In this document: positions 54,547 through 63,754 of the stretch, one piece after another | Numbering within the stretch: position 1 is the stretch's first letter | Layout of the letters: every line of letters begins with the position of its first letter | Assembly (NCBI GenBank): GCA_021781535.1 | Contig: JAJXWO010000014.1 | Coordinates: 1-64,000 of the forward strand | Source of the DNA: Deltaproteobacteria bacterium | GTDB lineage: Bacteria > Desulfobacterota > Desulfuromonadia > Geobacterales > Pseudopelobacteraceae | Length of the DNA: 64,000 nt | Direction: 5' to 3' | Notes under the pieces: generated by a model | Databases searched by the model: none | What the model was told of the DNA's origin: nothing | What the model saw: the letters and a program-made list of their open reading frames with translations, nothing else | Position numbers and translations under genes: made by a program

Positions 54547-54719
54547 TAAAGCGACTCAAAATCGAAGCCAGTCTCTACACAATTTTAAAGGTGCTGAGCG
54601 TCACCATCTATCGAGCGAATGCCCTTGTTACAAGCACTTACAGATTCAGATTACAGAAGCGAAACAGACGGAAACAATAACCAACTGTTTTTATTCAACT
54701 AAACGTTGGGACACTACTG
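54547..54719 (+). pseudogene. 3' remnant of an IS4-family transposase with its right end
   Basis: The plus strand reads KRLKIEASLYTILKVLSVT and, after one frameshift near 54612, IERMPLLQALTDSD and a C-terminal NNNQLFLFN with TAA at 54701. This matches the conserved C-terminus of IS4-type transposases (LEASLYQILQILSVTLFEKTP then NQLxLF). The inverted repeat TTGGGACACTACTG (54706-54719) follows, pairing with 53219-53232. Everything else of the element is gone. Confidence 0.65.
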
Positions 54720-54756
54720 GTTTTATACCAATATAATCACAGCATAGTAGTAGTAT

Positions 54757-56097
54757 TTAAAGTGTGTTACGTTTAATTATAGTGCCACAGCGAAAAGTAA
54801 AACAGAAAAACAAAGCAAAAATAATGCATATCCAAATGAACAGTACATTAAAAAAATTAGCAAATACAGACATCACCATTGCATATGAAAGTGTCGCCCA
54901 GATTAAAGAGTGTCCTAAATTTTCTGATTGTACATGTGAAATGAAGGCTCCCGACAAAATAGTACCGTAAAAGAATGAGAATAAGATTACACCTGGAATG
55001 CCAAAATCAAGATAAGGATCTGAAATCACAGTACCAAGACGCGTAAACCCATCTAAGTCAGGTCTGTATTGGAATGAAAAGGCTTCATCATAATGAAGCA
55101 ATACTAACACTGGCTTTAGAGTATATAACCCATAATAAAAGTTTTCTGCATTAACATAGAAGTCATTTAATGTATTAAAGTTTAAGCTTGTATATAAATT
55201 AAAAGTAACATCAAAGGTGTTTACATTTAACTGTTCTGGAACTCCAGAAAAGGCTTTTAGATAATCAAGTGCCGATATATCTTTTTTCTGGGCCAAGAGT
55301 CTTAACTGGCCAACCAGTAAAAATAGAATTCCAGTGCTGAGTAGCAATTTTAGAAAGAACTTAGTTGAGGTAATATTATTTAACTTAATATAGACAATAA
55401 AGTAAGACAATATACCAAATATTATTAGTTGCCTGGAAAGTGTATTTAAAATAACAAAAAAGGATACAACTAAAATTACGTATAAATAAAACTTTGATAT
55501 TTTTTTATATTTGTAAAAATAGTAATATACGCTAGGCATTATGGTAATAAGCATAACTAAATAGTGGAAAACAGGAATAAATTGCAACTCAGAATAGATG
55601 TCCTGTCTGCTAATAACAGTAACCAAAATCGGAAATCCACCGTTTAAAATTGACTCAATCAAAAATATTACTAAACCTGCCACAAATATTAAATCAGCGA
55701 ATAACTTTTTATTTCTAGATATAGTCATACTGTACTGGCCTGTTATCTTGAATGGAAAAAATGTCCCTATTGTATAAAACAAAATAAACAAATAAAAACT
55801 TGCCTGAACATCTCCCCGCAACTCGACTTGTCTATCTGACAGCATAAATCCATAATATAAATAGGCTAAACATAACGGCAACAGGAGTGTAATAGGGTTG
55901 AGAAGTAATTTATATTTTTTTAAGCTAAAATACATTAAAAGACATAGCAAAAAATAATTTAATGCAACAAACATAAAATTCGCTGTAGTAAGTGAGGATA
56001 TATATATGCAGTAAAAAAAACCCAGCATTATGAAAAAATTTAAGGCCATTGTTTCAAGTTTTAAATTCATTAGCTTGACTACCCGTTTTGAATACAT
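54757..56097 (-). CDS. wzy: O-antigen polymerase-like (Wzy) membrane protein
   Basis: A 446-residue protein with about 11-12 hydrophobic segments and a large hydrophilic loop near residues 280-370 (rich in F, N and Y), the usual profile of Wzy polymerases. There is no conserved short motif to confirm it; the call rests on topology, A+T-rich composition and position between glycosyltransferases and a flippase. It would join repeat units on the periplasmic side. Start ATG 56097, overlapping the upstream GT2 gene by 19 bases; ATG 56070 is possible. Confidence 0.7.
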   Translation of the reverse strand: MYSKRVVKLMNLKLETMALNFFIMLGFFYCIYISSLTTANFMFVALNYFLLCLLMYFSLKKYKLLLNPITLLLPLCLAYLYYGFMLSDRQVELRGDVQASFYLFILFYTIGTFFPFKITGQYSMTISRNKKLFADLIFVAGLVIFLIESILNGGFPILVTVISRQDIYSELQFIPVFHYLVMLITIMPSVYYYFYKYKKISKFYLYVILVVSFFVILNTLSRQLIIFGILSYFIVYIKLNNITSTKFFLKLLLSTGILFLLVGQLRLLAQKKDISALDYLKAFSGVPEQLNVNTFDVTFNLYTSLNFNTLNDFYVNAENFYYGLYTLKPVLVLLHYDEAFSFQYRPDLDGFTRLGTVISDPYLDFGIPGVILFSFFYGTILSGAFISHVQSENLGHSLIWATLSYAMVMSVFANFFNVLFIWICIIFALFFCFTFRCGTIIKRNTL

Positions 56098-56969
56098 ATA
56101 AAAAACATCACACCTTTAAACACATAACTCAAAGTCATAGAAGAGAGATCAGTCCTCTTATGAATAAATATAAATTTAAGTACTCGCACCGCAAGTCTTA
56201 TTCTGAAAACAGTTCTATGCAAGACTGATCTGTGCGTTAGACTAAAATGACTTTCTGCCGATATGATATTTTGATATCTTTCGAGACTTATTTTTGAATA
56301 GTTATTTATTGATAAATCATGATAAATTTTGTTATGTCCAACTACAACATTCATTTCTTTACAATAAATTGTCCGGAACAGCCAATGATCCAACATATCA
56401 AGCCAAAATTCGTTACTAAAACCACCGATCGAATCCAGAAAAGCTACTTTGACAAGCGCACCTGAATTAATTGCCGTAATCTCATATAGTGGCACTCGCG
56501 TACTATGATCTTTTATCGGAAACAGTTTTCCGCCCCATCCAACTTTGCATGGCGATATCAATTTAGAACCACAATATACTGTAGGCACAATGGCGGCTAT
56601 TAAGAAGTTGTCGTGATGTAACCGAAGGTCGGATAAACAGTTGTCAATAAAATCCAGTGGCAACTCTGAGTCCTGATCTAATAAAAGTAACCAATCGATC
56701 TCATTCTCCTGCGCGATACTCAATGCATAGTTGTATGCTTTTGAAATGCCACCATTACTTGCATCATGATAATAAACAACATTAAGCAAATCAGTAGATT
56801 CTACCAGATGTGCTTCAGGGCTATTATCATATACGACTACATCTATTGAATCGGCCACAATTGACGATTTCAACGATACATTAAGGGTATTGTATGTGCT
56901 TGAATCTTTCAGTTTAGTCTTGTAAAGAACGATGACTGGCAGAAATGTATTAATATTAGTTCGTTTCAC
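56079..56969 (-). CDS. GT2 glycosyltransferase, rhamnosyltransferase-like
   Basis: A 296-residue enzyme with a GT-A start (LPVIVLYKTKLKDSSTYNTL), VVVYDNSPEAHL, YYHDASNGGISKAYNYAL and the acidic WLLLLDQDSELP motif, as in RfbF/RfbN-type rhamnosyltransferases. The C-terminal 70 residues are hydrophobic and basic and may contact the membrane. GTG start with AGGCGG upstream. A+T-rich like its neighbours. Confidence 0.83.
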   Translation of the reverse strand: MKRTNINTFLPVIVLYKTKLKDSSTYNTLNVSLKSSIVADSIDVVVYDNSPEAHLVESTDLLNVVYYHDASNGGISKAYNYALSIAQENEIDWLLLLDQDSELPLDFIDNCLSDLRLHHDNFLIAAIVPTVYCGSKLISPCKVGWGGKLFPIKDHSTRVPLYEITAINSGALVKVAFLDSIGGFSNEFWLDMLDHWLFRTIYCKEMNVVVGHNKIYHDLSINNYSKISLERYQNIISAESHFSLTHRSVLHRTVFRIRLAVRVLKFIFIHKRTDLSSMTLSYVFKGVMFFICIQNG

Positions 56970-56990
56970 GTTCCGCCTTTTTGAAATAAA

Positions 56991-57824
56991 TCAGGGCATT
57001 TCCCTATAAAATCGGATTAACTTTCGTATAGGGGCAAGAAGTAGTTTACCTAGTCGGTATTCTTTAGAGTTAACAACATTCAAGTACTCACGAAACTGGA
57101 GGGGGTCAGGAAAAACCTGAGAATAAAGCTCTCGGTTATTCTCCCAAATAATTTGTCTTAATTTTTTGTCGCGTTCTTGGGACATACCAGTGTTTCGAGA
57201 TTTGTTATATGGCTTTATTCTGTAAAAAAAATGTTCACCCTCAAGACGGATTACTTGGCCACCACACTTAAGCATCTTAATCCAGAAGTCCCAATCTTCT
57301 AGACCGCTATCCATATTTACGTTAAAGCCTTCAACCCTGTCGAAATCAGAGCGCCTGAAAAAAGATGACACAACGTAAAGGTTGTGCCCTAATAATTTTT
57401 CCATTGAATATGGTTCAACTTCAACACTTCGGCTAATCTTACCAAAATAGCGGTAATCACAAGTGACTATCTTAACATTTTCGTCTGCTTCAAGCTGTTC
57501 GACTGCCCTTGAAATATACTCAGTTGAAATCAAATCGTCGCCATCTAAAGGAAGTATATATTTACCACTGCTTTGTTTTATTGCTGTATTACGCGCTTTG
57601 CAAACCCCTTGGTTTTCAGTGTGAATAATCCTAACTCTCGGAATGATAATTTTATCGAGTACTTCAAGTGTATGGGCATCTGTCGAGCCATCGTTTATTA
57701 TGATATGCTCAATATTTGAGTATGTTGATTTCTCAACGGATATAACTGCGTCGAGTATATATTTCCCATCGTTATAACAGGGCGTTATGACGGAGACTAG
57801 CGGAGAGTTTATACCTGTAATCAT
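56991..57824 (-). CDS. GT2 glycosyltransferase
   Basis: A 277-residue GT-A enzyme: LVSVITPCYNDGKYILDAVISVEK, HIIINDGSTDAHTLEVL, GVCKARNTAIKQSSGKYILPLDGDDLI with the DGDD metal motif, then SGLEDWDFWIKMLKCGG. Typical of repeat-unit assembly enzymes. It is 21 bases upstream of the next GT2 gene on the same strand. Confidence 0.87.
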   Translation of the reverse strand: MITGINSPLVSVITPCYNDGKYILDAVISVEKSTYSNIEHIIINDGSTDAHTLEVLDKIIIPRVRIIHTENQGVCKARNTAIKQSSGKYILPLDGDDLISTEYISRAVEQLEADENVKIVTCDYRYFGKISRSVEVEPYSMEKLLGHNLYVVSSFFRRSDFDRVEGFNVNMDSGLEDWDFWIKMLKCGGQVIRLEGEHFFYRIKPYNKSRNTGMSQERDKKLRQIIWENNRELYSQVFPDPLQFREYLNVVNSKEYRLGKLLLAPIRKLIRFYREMP

Positions 57825-57885
57825 ATTATTTTTTGAGCAGTTATATTCATGATATCACTCATTATTGATAAGGTTTCGATGGCAA

Positions 57886-58785
57886 TTAGTTTGTTTTCAT
57901 TGCTTCAACAAAAAGCTTTAAACGTTTCTGCCAATAACAATACTTATCATTTTTATTCAATAATCTAAACAATATCAAGCGCGATATAATTGTTGCAAGA
58001 TTAACAATGTTGCAACAACAAATGTGCAGGCTTCCATATGCTTTTCTATAAAATATGTTACGGCTGTTAAGCATTAAGAATGTTATATGCTCCTTAAGCT
58101 CAAAGCTTTGTCCTTCTAAATGTACAATTTTAGCTGACGGTACGTTATAGAAGGTATACCCCTTTTTCCTTATTCTAACTAACAGCTCAGTTTCTTCATA
58201 ATACATAAAAAAATCGGCATCAAATAGTCCAACCTCATTCAGAATGGATTTTCTGGTCATGAAGTTTGCCCCTGAAACAAATCCCACCTCCATTGGATAA
58301 TCGGAATAGTTATGCTGAAGGTTTTTAAATATTGATTTTAATGGAGAATGAAACAAAATATCTAATTCAGTTATTAGTGATGGCAGGTATTTATGATGAG
58401 AAAAAGTCGGTTCCAGTTCCTTCGTGTAAAGATTGCCACAACAAACGCCTACATCCAGATTATGGTCTAGATAATCCGAAAGGACCTTTACTGCATTATT
58501 CATTAAAATAGTGTCTGGGTTCAGTAATAATATGTTTCTGCCTGAAGCTATTTTAATGGCCTCATTATTAGCTTTACCAAAACCAATATTTGCAGGAAGT
58601 GCAATGTATTGGATTTTATCCGCATACTTCTGCAAAAGTATCTGTTGAGAGTTATCAACAGAATTATTGTCTACGACCAAAATCTCATAGGTCACGCCTA
58701 CCGTTTTAACTAAAACAGAATCAATAGAATCTGTTAGTAAAGACACTGTGTTATAATTAACATATATGATAGATACGTCGATCAT
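57886..58785 (-). CDS. GT2 glycosyltransferase, rhamnosyltransferase-like
   Basis: A 299-residue enzyme beginning MIDVSIIYVNYNTVSLLTDS. It has VVDNNSVDNSQQIL, IGFGKANNEAIKIASG, LLNPDTILMNNA and FMYYEETELLVRIRKKGY with the EE catalytic pair, as in dTDP-rhamnosyl transferases. The start at 58785 avoids a 45-residue overlap with the flippase gene, in which the extra residues are unlike any glycosyltransferase. Confidence 0.86.
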   Translation of the reverse strand: MIDVSIIYVNYNTVSLLTDSIDSVLVKTVGVTYEILVVDNNSVDNSQQILLQKYADKIQYIALPANIGFGKANNEAIKIASGRNILLLNPDTILMNNAVKVLSDYLDHNLDVGVCCGNLYTKELEPTFSHHKYLPSLITELDILFHSPLKSIFKNLQHNYSDYPMEVGFVSGANFMTRKSILNEVGLFDADFFMYYEETELLVRIRKKGYTFYNVPSAKIVHLEGQSFELKEHITFLMLNSRNIFYRKAYGSLHICCCNIVNLATIISRLILFRLLNKNDKYCYWQKRLKLFVEAMKTN

Positions 58786-58801
58786 CTGAATTCCAACAAG
58801 C

Positions 58802-60340
58802 TTAATAGGACCTAAAAATAAGTTTAGTTTTTGCCAGTAAACGCGTAATTTGGTCACGCTCAGGCTGACGCAGCAAAAACAAACCAATAACCACACACAC
58901 AATTCCAAAAGCTTGGGCAATAATTATATTCAGTAGAACACTACTGGTATTCAATAAGGTCCGTGACCATTCCACTGCCAAGAGCGAACCAACTAGAATC
59001 AATATTGGCGACCTGAATTTATGCCAAATAGTAGAGAAGGTAACCCCCGAAAGGATGAGCAACGCTAACCCCAGTACAACGTGGGTTATTGACCAAGATA
59101 GCGCAAGAAAACGTAAGCCATAAATGCTTCCCCACACCAAGTTCATAAAAGCTATGATGATCTGTACTAGCACTGCAACTGTGGCGTACAACTTTCCCTT
59201 TTTTTGAGCGACTAATGCTTGCCCGGCAGCGGAATAAATTACAGCTCCGAACAATCCGACTGCAAAAATCATCATAATATCTGACATCATGATTCTGCCT
59301 GCAGCATCCACTTTGTTTAAAAAGAAGAACGTCACCAGATCATCAGAACTCACAGTGAAAAGAATAACAATTGGAATCAAACCCAAAAAAATCATGCGTA
59401 AGTATTCGCCGATTGCGTCGTGCATGCGTTGTGTTTGTTTCTGTACAAACAGAGTCGCCAATCCTGGTGCCAGTACCGTTGCGATGATTCCCATGATCAC
59501 TCCCAGAGGTACCTGCATAAATTTTTGGGCATAATCAAGAATTGAAGCATTGCCGACACCCAACCCTACACTTACCCTCTTTTCGATGAGAGACAGCAGT
59601 TGGCCAGAACAGTAGGGAAGATAGAAAGGAAGAGCGCTAGCAATCATAGTTTTACACAATAAGAATGCTGGGAATACATTGACCAAGGGACCAGACTGCT
59701 GCTTCCGGACTTCTCTAACTAGCACGAACAACAGCCCGAATGTGGTTACGTACAACGCCAATACCAGTGAGCCAATTCCCATCGTCTTGGTCAACAAAAT
59801 TACAAAAATTATGTTGGCAATGCCTGAAAAGATCGCATAGATCTCAGGTATATAAAACACACTATATCCATTTAAGATAGAAATAAAGCCATTAACAAGC
59901 TGGTTCAATACCAACGATGGGATAATTAAGCGCACAAAAAATTCGAAGCGTTCCTGCTCTGGTCCTACTAATCCTGGAGCGATGGCGCTGCTCACAATCC
60001 CTGGAAACAATTCAATAATTACGACAACCAAAAGGGATACCCAGAAGAAAAATGAAGTGATGGAAGCATTGGTTTGTGCAAGTGCCGCGTCACCCTGCTC
60101 GGCACGAATATGGACTGACTGGGTTCGAAACACCTCATTGATCGGTCCGAACAAAAGTTGCATCAGGATTGCCGAGGCTGCGGTACATAGAACCCAGAAG
60201 TCACGCTCCTGAGAAACACCAAAGTAACGAGCTGTGATAGTGAGCGCAAAGATAGAAATGACAGCTCTCACCAGTCGAATCATGGCGATTCCGACAGAAG
60301 TTCTATTGGTTGATCCAGAAAACACTTTTGCCAGCCCCAT
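58802..60340 (-). CDS. MOP-superfamily flippase (MurJ/Wzx-like)
   Basis: A 512-residue protein with about 14 hydrophobic helices. The N-terminal ITARYFGVSQERDFWVL and PSLVLNQLVNGFISILNGY resemble MurJ/MviN-like proteins that occur in polysaccharide clusters. In this position it most likely flips the undecaprenyl-linked repeat unit (Wzx role). Its start overlaps the GT4 stop by one base (TGATG). Base composition is intermediate between the locus core and the chromosome. Confidence 0.82.
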   Translation of the reverse strand: MGLAKVFSGSTNRTSVGIAMIRLVRAVISIFALTITARYFGVSQERDFWVLCTAASAILMQLLFGPINEVFRTQSVHIRAEQGDAALAQTNASITSFFFWVSLLVVVIIELFPGIVSSAIAPGLVGPEQERFEFFVRLIIPSLVLNQLVNGFISILNGYSVFYIPEIYAIFSGIANIIFVILLTKTMGIGSLVLALYVTTFGLLFVLVREVRKQQSGPLVNVFPAFLLCKTMIASALPFYLPYCSGQLLSLIEKRVSVGLGVGNASILDYAQKFMQVPLGVIMGIIATVLAPGLATLFVQKQTQRMHDAIGEYLRMIFLGLIPIVILFTVSSDDLVTFFFLNKVDAAGRIMMSDIMMIFAVGLFGAVIYSAAGQALVAQKKGKLYATVAVLVQIIIAFMNLVWGSIYGLRFLALSWSITHVVLGLALLILSGVTFSTIWHKFRSPILILVGSLLAVEWSRTLLNTSSVLLNIIIAQAFGIVCVVIGLFLLRQPERDQITRLLAKTKLIFRSY

Positions 60341-61635
60341 CAGGAGTTACCCGGCCTCTTCATGGCTGGCCTCAACCAAGAAGCTAAATCCGAACAAATG
60401 GTACTCCAGCAAAACCTTTTGGCATGTTCCAGTATCTGTTTTGTTTTTGCATTAACGTCAAGCTCACCGTTGATGATTCTGCTAAGCTCTATTATTAATT
60501 CTGACTCTGATTTAATAATAGAGCCCACTGAAGCGTGAGCAGTCAAATCTTCGGCACCATTCACAGGAGTGGTCAACATGTAACAGCCAAAATACAAGGC
60601 ATCGACCATGGCAAGCGAAAAGCCCTCAAATCTCGAGGTTATGCAAAACACCTTTGCTCGCGCATACCATTCATAAAGCTCAATTCGCTTTTCTATGTTT
60701 CCAGTGAAAATAATATGTGAACGTAATTCAGGCCTTTGTTCTAAAAGTACATTTACCTTCTCTTGGAACACAGGTTCTACCGGCCCTACAAATACAAAAG
60801 ACCAATCTTTAACATCCATGTTGGAAATCACGCTCAAAAGCATCTCAGAATTTTTCTGATATGTCCCAATGCGGCCTACAGTCAAAACAATATTCTTTTT
60901 GACCTTCAACTTCTCCCTGAAGCCATGCCCATCCAACCACTCACGGTCAATACCATTCGCCATAATCTTAAGCCGGGGTTTGGCAGCAGGATAAAACTCA
61001 AGAAAATGATCGTATGCAGCTGAAGTTTCAATAGTCATCAACGTCGGAACAAGGCGGAAAAAGACATTTCTCAACGGACCAAACACACTTTGCTTGACAC
61101 GAAAAAGTACGTTTCGTAGCGGGGTTATGTGATCAGTATAGCCGTAGTCAAGCTTGATATATACCGCTCCACCCGGGTTTAAAATTTTATAGATAAGAGA
61201 GTGGATCATTGTCTCACGACTAAAATGAAACAAGTGTAATACATCAATGGATCGAGAGTTGCGGAGTAGGTAGCGGACGGCACCAATGGCTGGCCAACGG
61301 TAAATCTGATATCCACGGTTTCGAGAAATGGTGTGAACCTTTAGGGGCTTTACTTCATCCAACAGATACGGCATTTCCTCCTCACGGGAGAAACAGACCA
61401 AAGTTGAGTCAAAACCATGTTCGCGAGCCATTAAGCAAGGGATCATCCCGACATCCTTGACAAGATGAACATTCTCAGCCAAGGGGAATAGTGTAACAAA
61501 AGTTAACTTGCGCGGAGCCTCCAATGGCATGCTTCCCAGCATTTCCTTATGTGTATTATAAGAAACAGTTTTTTGTAATTGTTCTTGGTGATTTTTACTA
61601 ACTGAATGCCAAGCTTGCGAGTTAATCGTTTTCAA
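60340..61635 (-). CDS. GT4 glycosyltransferase
   Basis: Up to 431 residues with a GT-B fold. The C-terminal half has NIVLTVGRIGTYQKNSEMLL, FVGPVEPVFQEK, IIFTGNIEKRIELYEWYARA and the retaining-enzyme ExxxxxxxE region SRFEGFSLAMVDAL. The N-terminal acceptor domain has RSIDVLHLFHFSRE. The first in-frame start is TTG at 61635; ATGs at 61542 or 61530 are plausible and lose only non-conserved residues. Coupled to the flippase gene. The 250 bases between this gene and rfbC show no gene, only A+T-rich sequence that may hold its promoter. Confidence 0.83.
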   Translation of the reverse strand: MKTINSQAWHSVSKNHQEQLQKTVSYNTHKEMLGSMPLEAPRKLTFVTLFPLAENVHLVKDVGMIPCLMAREHGFDSTLVCFSREEEMPYLLDEVKPLKVHTISRNRGYQIYRWPAIGAVRYLLRNSRSIDVLHLFHFSRETMIHSLIYKILNPGGAVYIKLDYGYTDHITPLRNVLFRVKQSVFGPLRNVFFRLVPTLMTIETSAAYDHFLEFYPAAKPRLKIMANGIDREWLDGHGFREKLKVKKNIVLTVGRIGTYQKNSEMLLSVISNMDVKDWSFVFVGPVEPVFQEKVNVLLEQRPELRSHIIFTGNIEKRIELYEWYARAKVFCITSRFEGFSLAMVDALYFGCYMLTTPVNGAEDLTAHASVGSIIKSESELIIELSRIINGELDVNAKTKQILEHAKRFCWSTICSDLASWLRPAMKRPGNS

Positions 61636-61885
61636 ATTATATCCATTTTCTTACTCATTATATATTTCGAATAAACTAAGGTGGGCAGGCTACTTTACTA
61701 AAATATACACACTAATCCCCATTATTGTTTACACCTTATTTTAAACGTCGAGAAACTTTTCGACCTCTATCCCTGCTTGATTCAATGGTAAGTTGGGGAC
61801 CTCCCAAGTTTAAAGCAAATTATCCTTGGATATTTAGTTGTGGCCGGCACCTTTTGCTTAGTAATTCCCCTTGCGTATCAGCCAG

Positions 61886-62431
61886 CTACTCAAAACACTC
61901 TATTTGTTTTAAAATAAATCCTTCTGCATCCTTTTTCGCCAAGATTGGATCTCCATCAATCGGCCATTGAATTCCGATATCCGGACAATTCCAGATAATG
62001 CTCCGCTCATGTTCCGGGTACCAATAATCTGTAGTTTTGTAGAGAAACTCCGCGACATCCGATAGCACAACAAAACCATGGGCAAACCCTTCCGGGACCC
62101 ACATCATACGCTTGTTTTCTGCCGACAGCGTCTCACCCACCCATTTCCCAAATGTAGGTGAGCTTTTCCTGATATCAACGGCAACATCAAACACCTCTCC
62201 AACTGTCACCCGTACCAGCTTCCCCTGTGGGTGCTGAATCTGATAGTGTAGCCCACGCAGTACGTTTTTAACCGATCGAGAATGATTATCCTGTACAAAG
62301 TTACGCTTCAGGCCGGTTGCTTCCTCGAAAACGCGGTTATTGAAGCTCTCAAAAAAGAACCCCCGCTCATCGCCAAACACCCTAGGTTCAAAGAGCACTA
62401 CATCTGGGATACTTAACTTGGTTACCTGCAT
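61886..62431 (-). CDS. rfbC: dTDP-4-dehydrorhamnose 3,5-epimerase
   Basis: A 181-residue cupin. Catalytic His in LRGLHYQIQHPQGKLVRV, the acidic residue in FDVAVDIRKSSPTFGKW and catalytic Tyr in LYKTTDYWYPEHE are present. It makes dTDP-4-keto-L-rhamnose from the RfbB product. It starts one base after the rfbA stop. No rfbD follows in the window, so the last reductase must be encoded elsewhere, perhaps beyond rfbB. Confidence 0.93.
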   Translation of the reverse strand: MQVTKLSIPDVVLFEPRVFGDERGFFFESFNNRVFEEATGLKRNFVQDNHSRSVKNVLRGLHYQIQHPQGKLVRVTVGEVFDVAVDIRKSSPTFGKWVGETLSAENKRMMWVPEGFAHGFVVLSDVAEFLYKTTDYWYPEHERSIIWNCPDIGIQWPIDGDPILAKKDAEGFILKQIECFE

Positions 62432-62432
62432 G

Positions 62433-63371
62433 TCAGTACACCTTCTGCTTTAATAGTCCCATCAGGTATTTACCATAACCATTCTTGGCTAACGGACTGG
62501 CAAGCCGGTTAAGCTTCTCGTCATCAATCCACCCGTGCCTCCAGGCTATTTCCTCCGGACAGGCCACTTTCAGCCCCTGGCGGTTCTCCAAAGTAGACAC
62601 AAACTGGCTTGCTTCCAACAGACTCTCATGGGTGCCGGTATCGAGCCAGGCATAGCCGCGGCCCATGATCTCCACTGAAAGTTGTCCTTGCTGAAGATAG
62701 AGTCGGTTCAGGTCGGTAATTTCCAGCTCACCGCGTGGTGACGGCTTCAGATTTTTAGCAAGTTCAACCACCTGTTGATCATAGAAGTACAAACCGGTAA
62801 CCGCATAATTGGATTTAGGCTGTTCGGGTTTTTCTTCGAGAGAGATGACCTTGCCTGATGCTTCAAATTCAGCTACGCCGTAACGCTCCGGATCTTGTAC
62901 ATGATAGGCAAAGACACTTGCGCCATGTTCCCGCTGGTAGGCATTGGCCAACAAATGATGAAAATCATGCCCGTAGAAAATATTATCACCTAATACCAGC
63001 GCGCAACGATCTTGGCCAATGAACTCCTCACCAATGATGAACGCCTGCGCCAGGCCATCCGGGCTAGGCTGAACGGCGTACTGCAGAGCAAGACCCCACT
63101 GGCTGCCATCACCAAGAAGTTGTTCGAAACGGGGCGTGTCCTGCGGAGTGGAGATAACAAGAATGTCGCGTATCCCGGCTAGCATGAGGGTGCTGAGCGG
63201 GTAGTAGATCATTGGCTTGTCGAAGACCGGCAGCAACTGTTTTGAGACGGCAAGTGTAGCGGGATGCAGACGTGAACCGGTTCCACCGGCGAGAATGATT
63301 CCTTTTATCTTCTGGCTAGTGGCGAGTTGCGAGTTGCTATTAGCAAGTTGTGAGTTGCCAGTTGTCTTCAT
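62433..63371 (-). CDS. rfbA: Glucose-1-phosphate thymidylyltransferase with a repeat-derived N-terminus
   Basis: A 312-residue Rfb[63 protein letters not shown] and a C-terminal [10 protein letters not shown]. It makes dTDP-glucose from glucose-1-phosphate. The first 20 residues, before [10 protein letters not shown], are absent from usual RfbA proteins and are encoded by a heptamer tract ([16 protein letters not shown]). No other ATG is available before the P-loop. The start overlaps the four-helix-bundle gene stop (ATGA). Confidence 0.92.
   Translation of the reverse strand: MKTTGNSQLANSNSQLATSQKIKGIILAGGTGSRLHPATLAVSKQLLPVFDKPMIYYPLSTLMLAGIRDILVISTPQDTPRFEQLLGDGSQWGLALQYAVQPSPDGLAQAFIIGEEFIGQDRCALVLGDNIFYGHDFHHLLANAYQREHGASVFAYHVQDPERYGVAEFEASGKVISLEEKPEQPKSNYAVTGLYFYDQQVVELAKNLKPSPRGELEITDLNRLYLQQGQLSVEIMGRGYAWLDTGTHESLLEASQFVSTLENRQGLKVACPEEIAWRHGWIDDEKLNRLASPLAKNGYGKYLMGLLKQKVY
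63313..63369. repeat. Heptamer tract inside the rfbA 5' end
   Basis: Consecutive units GAGTTGC, GAGTTGC, TATTAGC, AAGTTGT, GAGTTGC, CAGTTGT keep a strict seven-base period and are translated as the N-terminal extension of RfbA. Confidence 0.75.
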
Positions 63372-63745
63372 TTTTTCTCTACGTCTACTTTCAGTTTTTT
63401 TGTGAAACCGGACAACAACTTTCCTACAGTATCGATCAGATCTTGCAAGCTTTGGTTCTCTGTCAGATAACCGAGCATGGCGGCAATCTGAATGTGCGTG
63501 TCAAGTTCACTTAAAGAGCCTCGAGCGATACTCAGAAAGTGCAGGTACTCTTTGTCTCCGGAACGCGCGGCCCCTTCGGCGATATTGGCCGGAATGGATA
63601 CGGCGGCACGGCGCATCTGATTGGTCAGACCATAAATCTCTTGGGCAGGAAAGGTCGAGCTGACAGCATAGATTTCTTTTACCAGTACCATCGACTGTTG
63701 CCAGACGTCCAGCTTCTGATGTGGTTTTATATTTTCTATTGCCAT
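63368..63745 (-). CDS. Four-helix-bundle (S23/IVP-like) protein
   Basis: A 125-residue helical protein of the family first seen in 23S rRNA intervening sequences: [70 protein letters not shown]. Structures of relatives are pentameric barrels; the related Avd protein serves diversity-generating retroelements. The cellular role of stand-alone copies is unknown. It sits between rfbB and rfbA with heptamer tracts on both sides and is coupled to rfbA by ATGA. Confidence 0.85.
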   Translation of the reverse strand: MAIENIKPHQKLDVWQQSMVLVKEIYAVSSTFPAQEIYGLTNQMRRAAVSIPANIAEGAARSGDKEYLHFLSIARGSLSELDTHIQIAAMLGYLTENQSLQDLIDTVGKLLSGFTKKLKVDVEKK

Positions 63746-63754
63746 AAGCCATTT

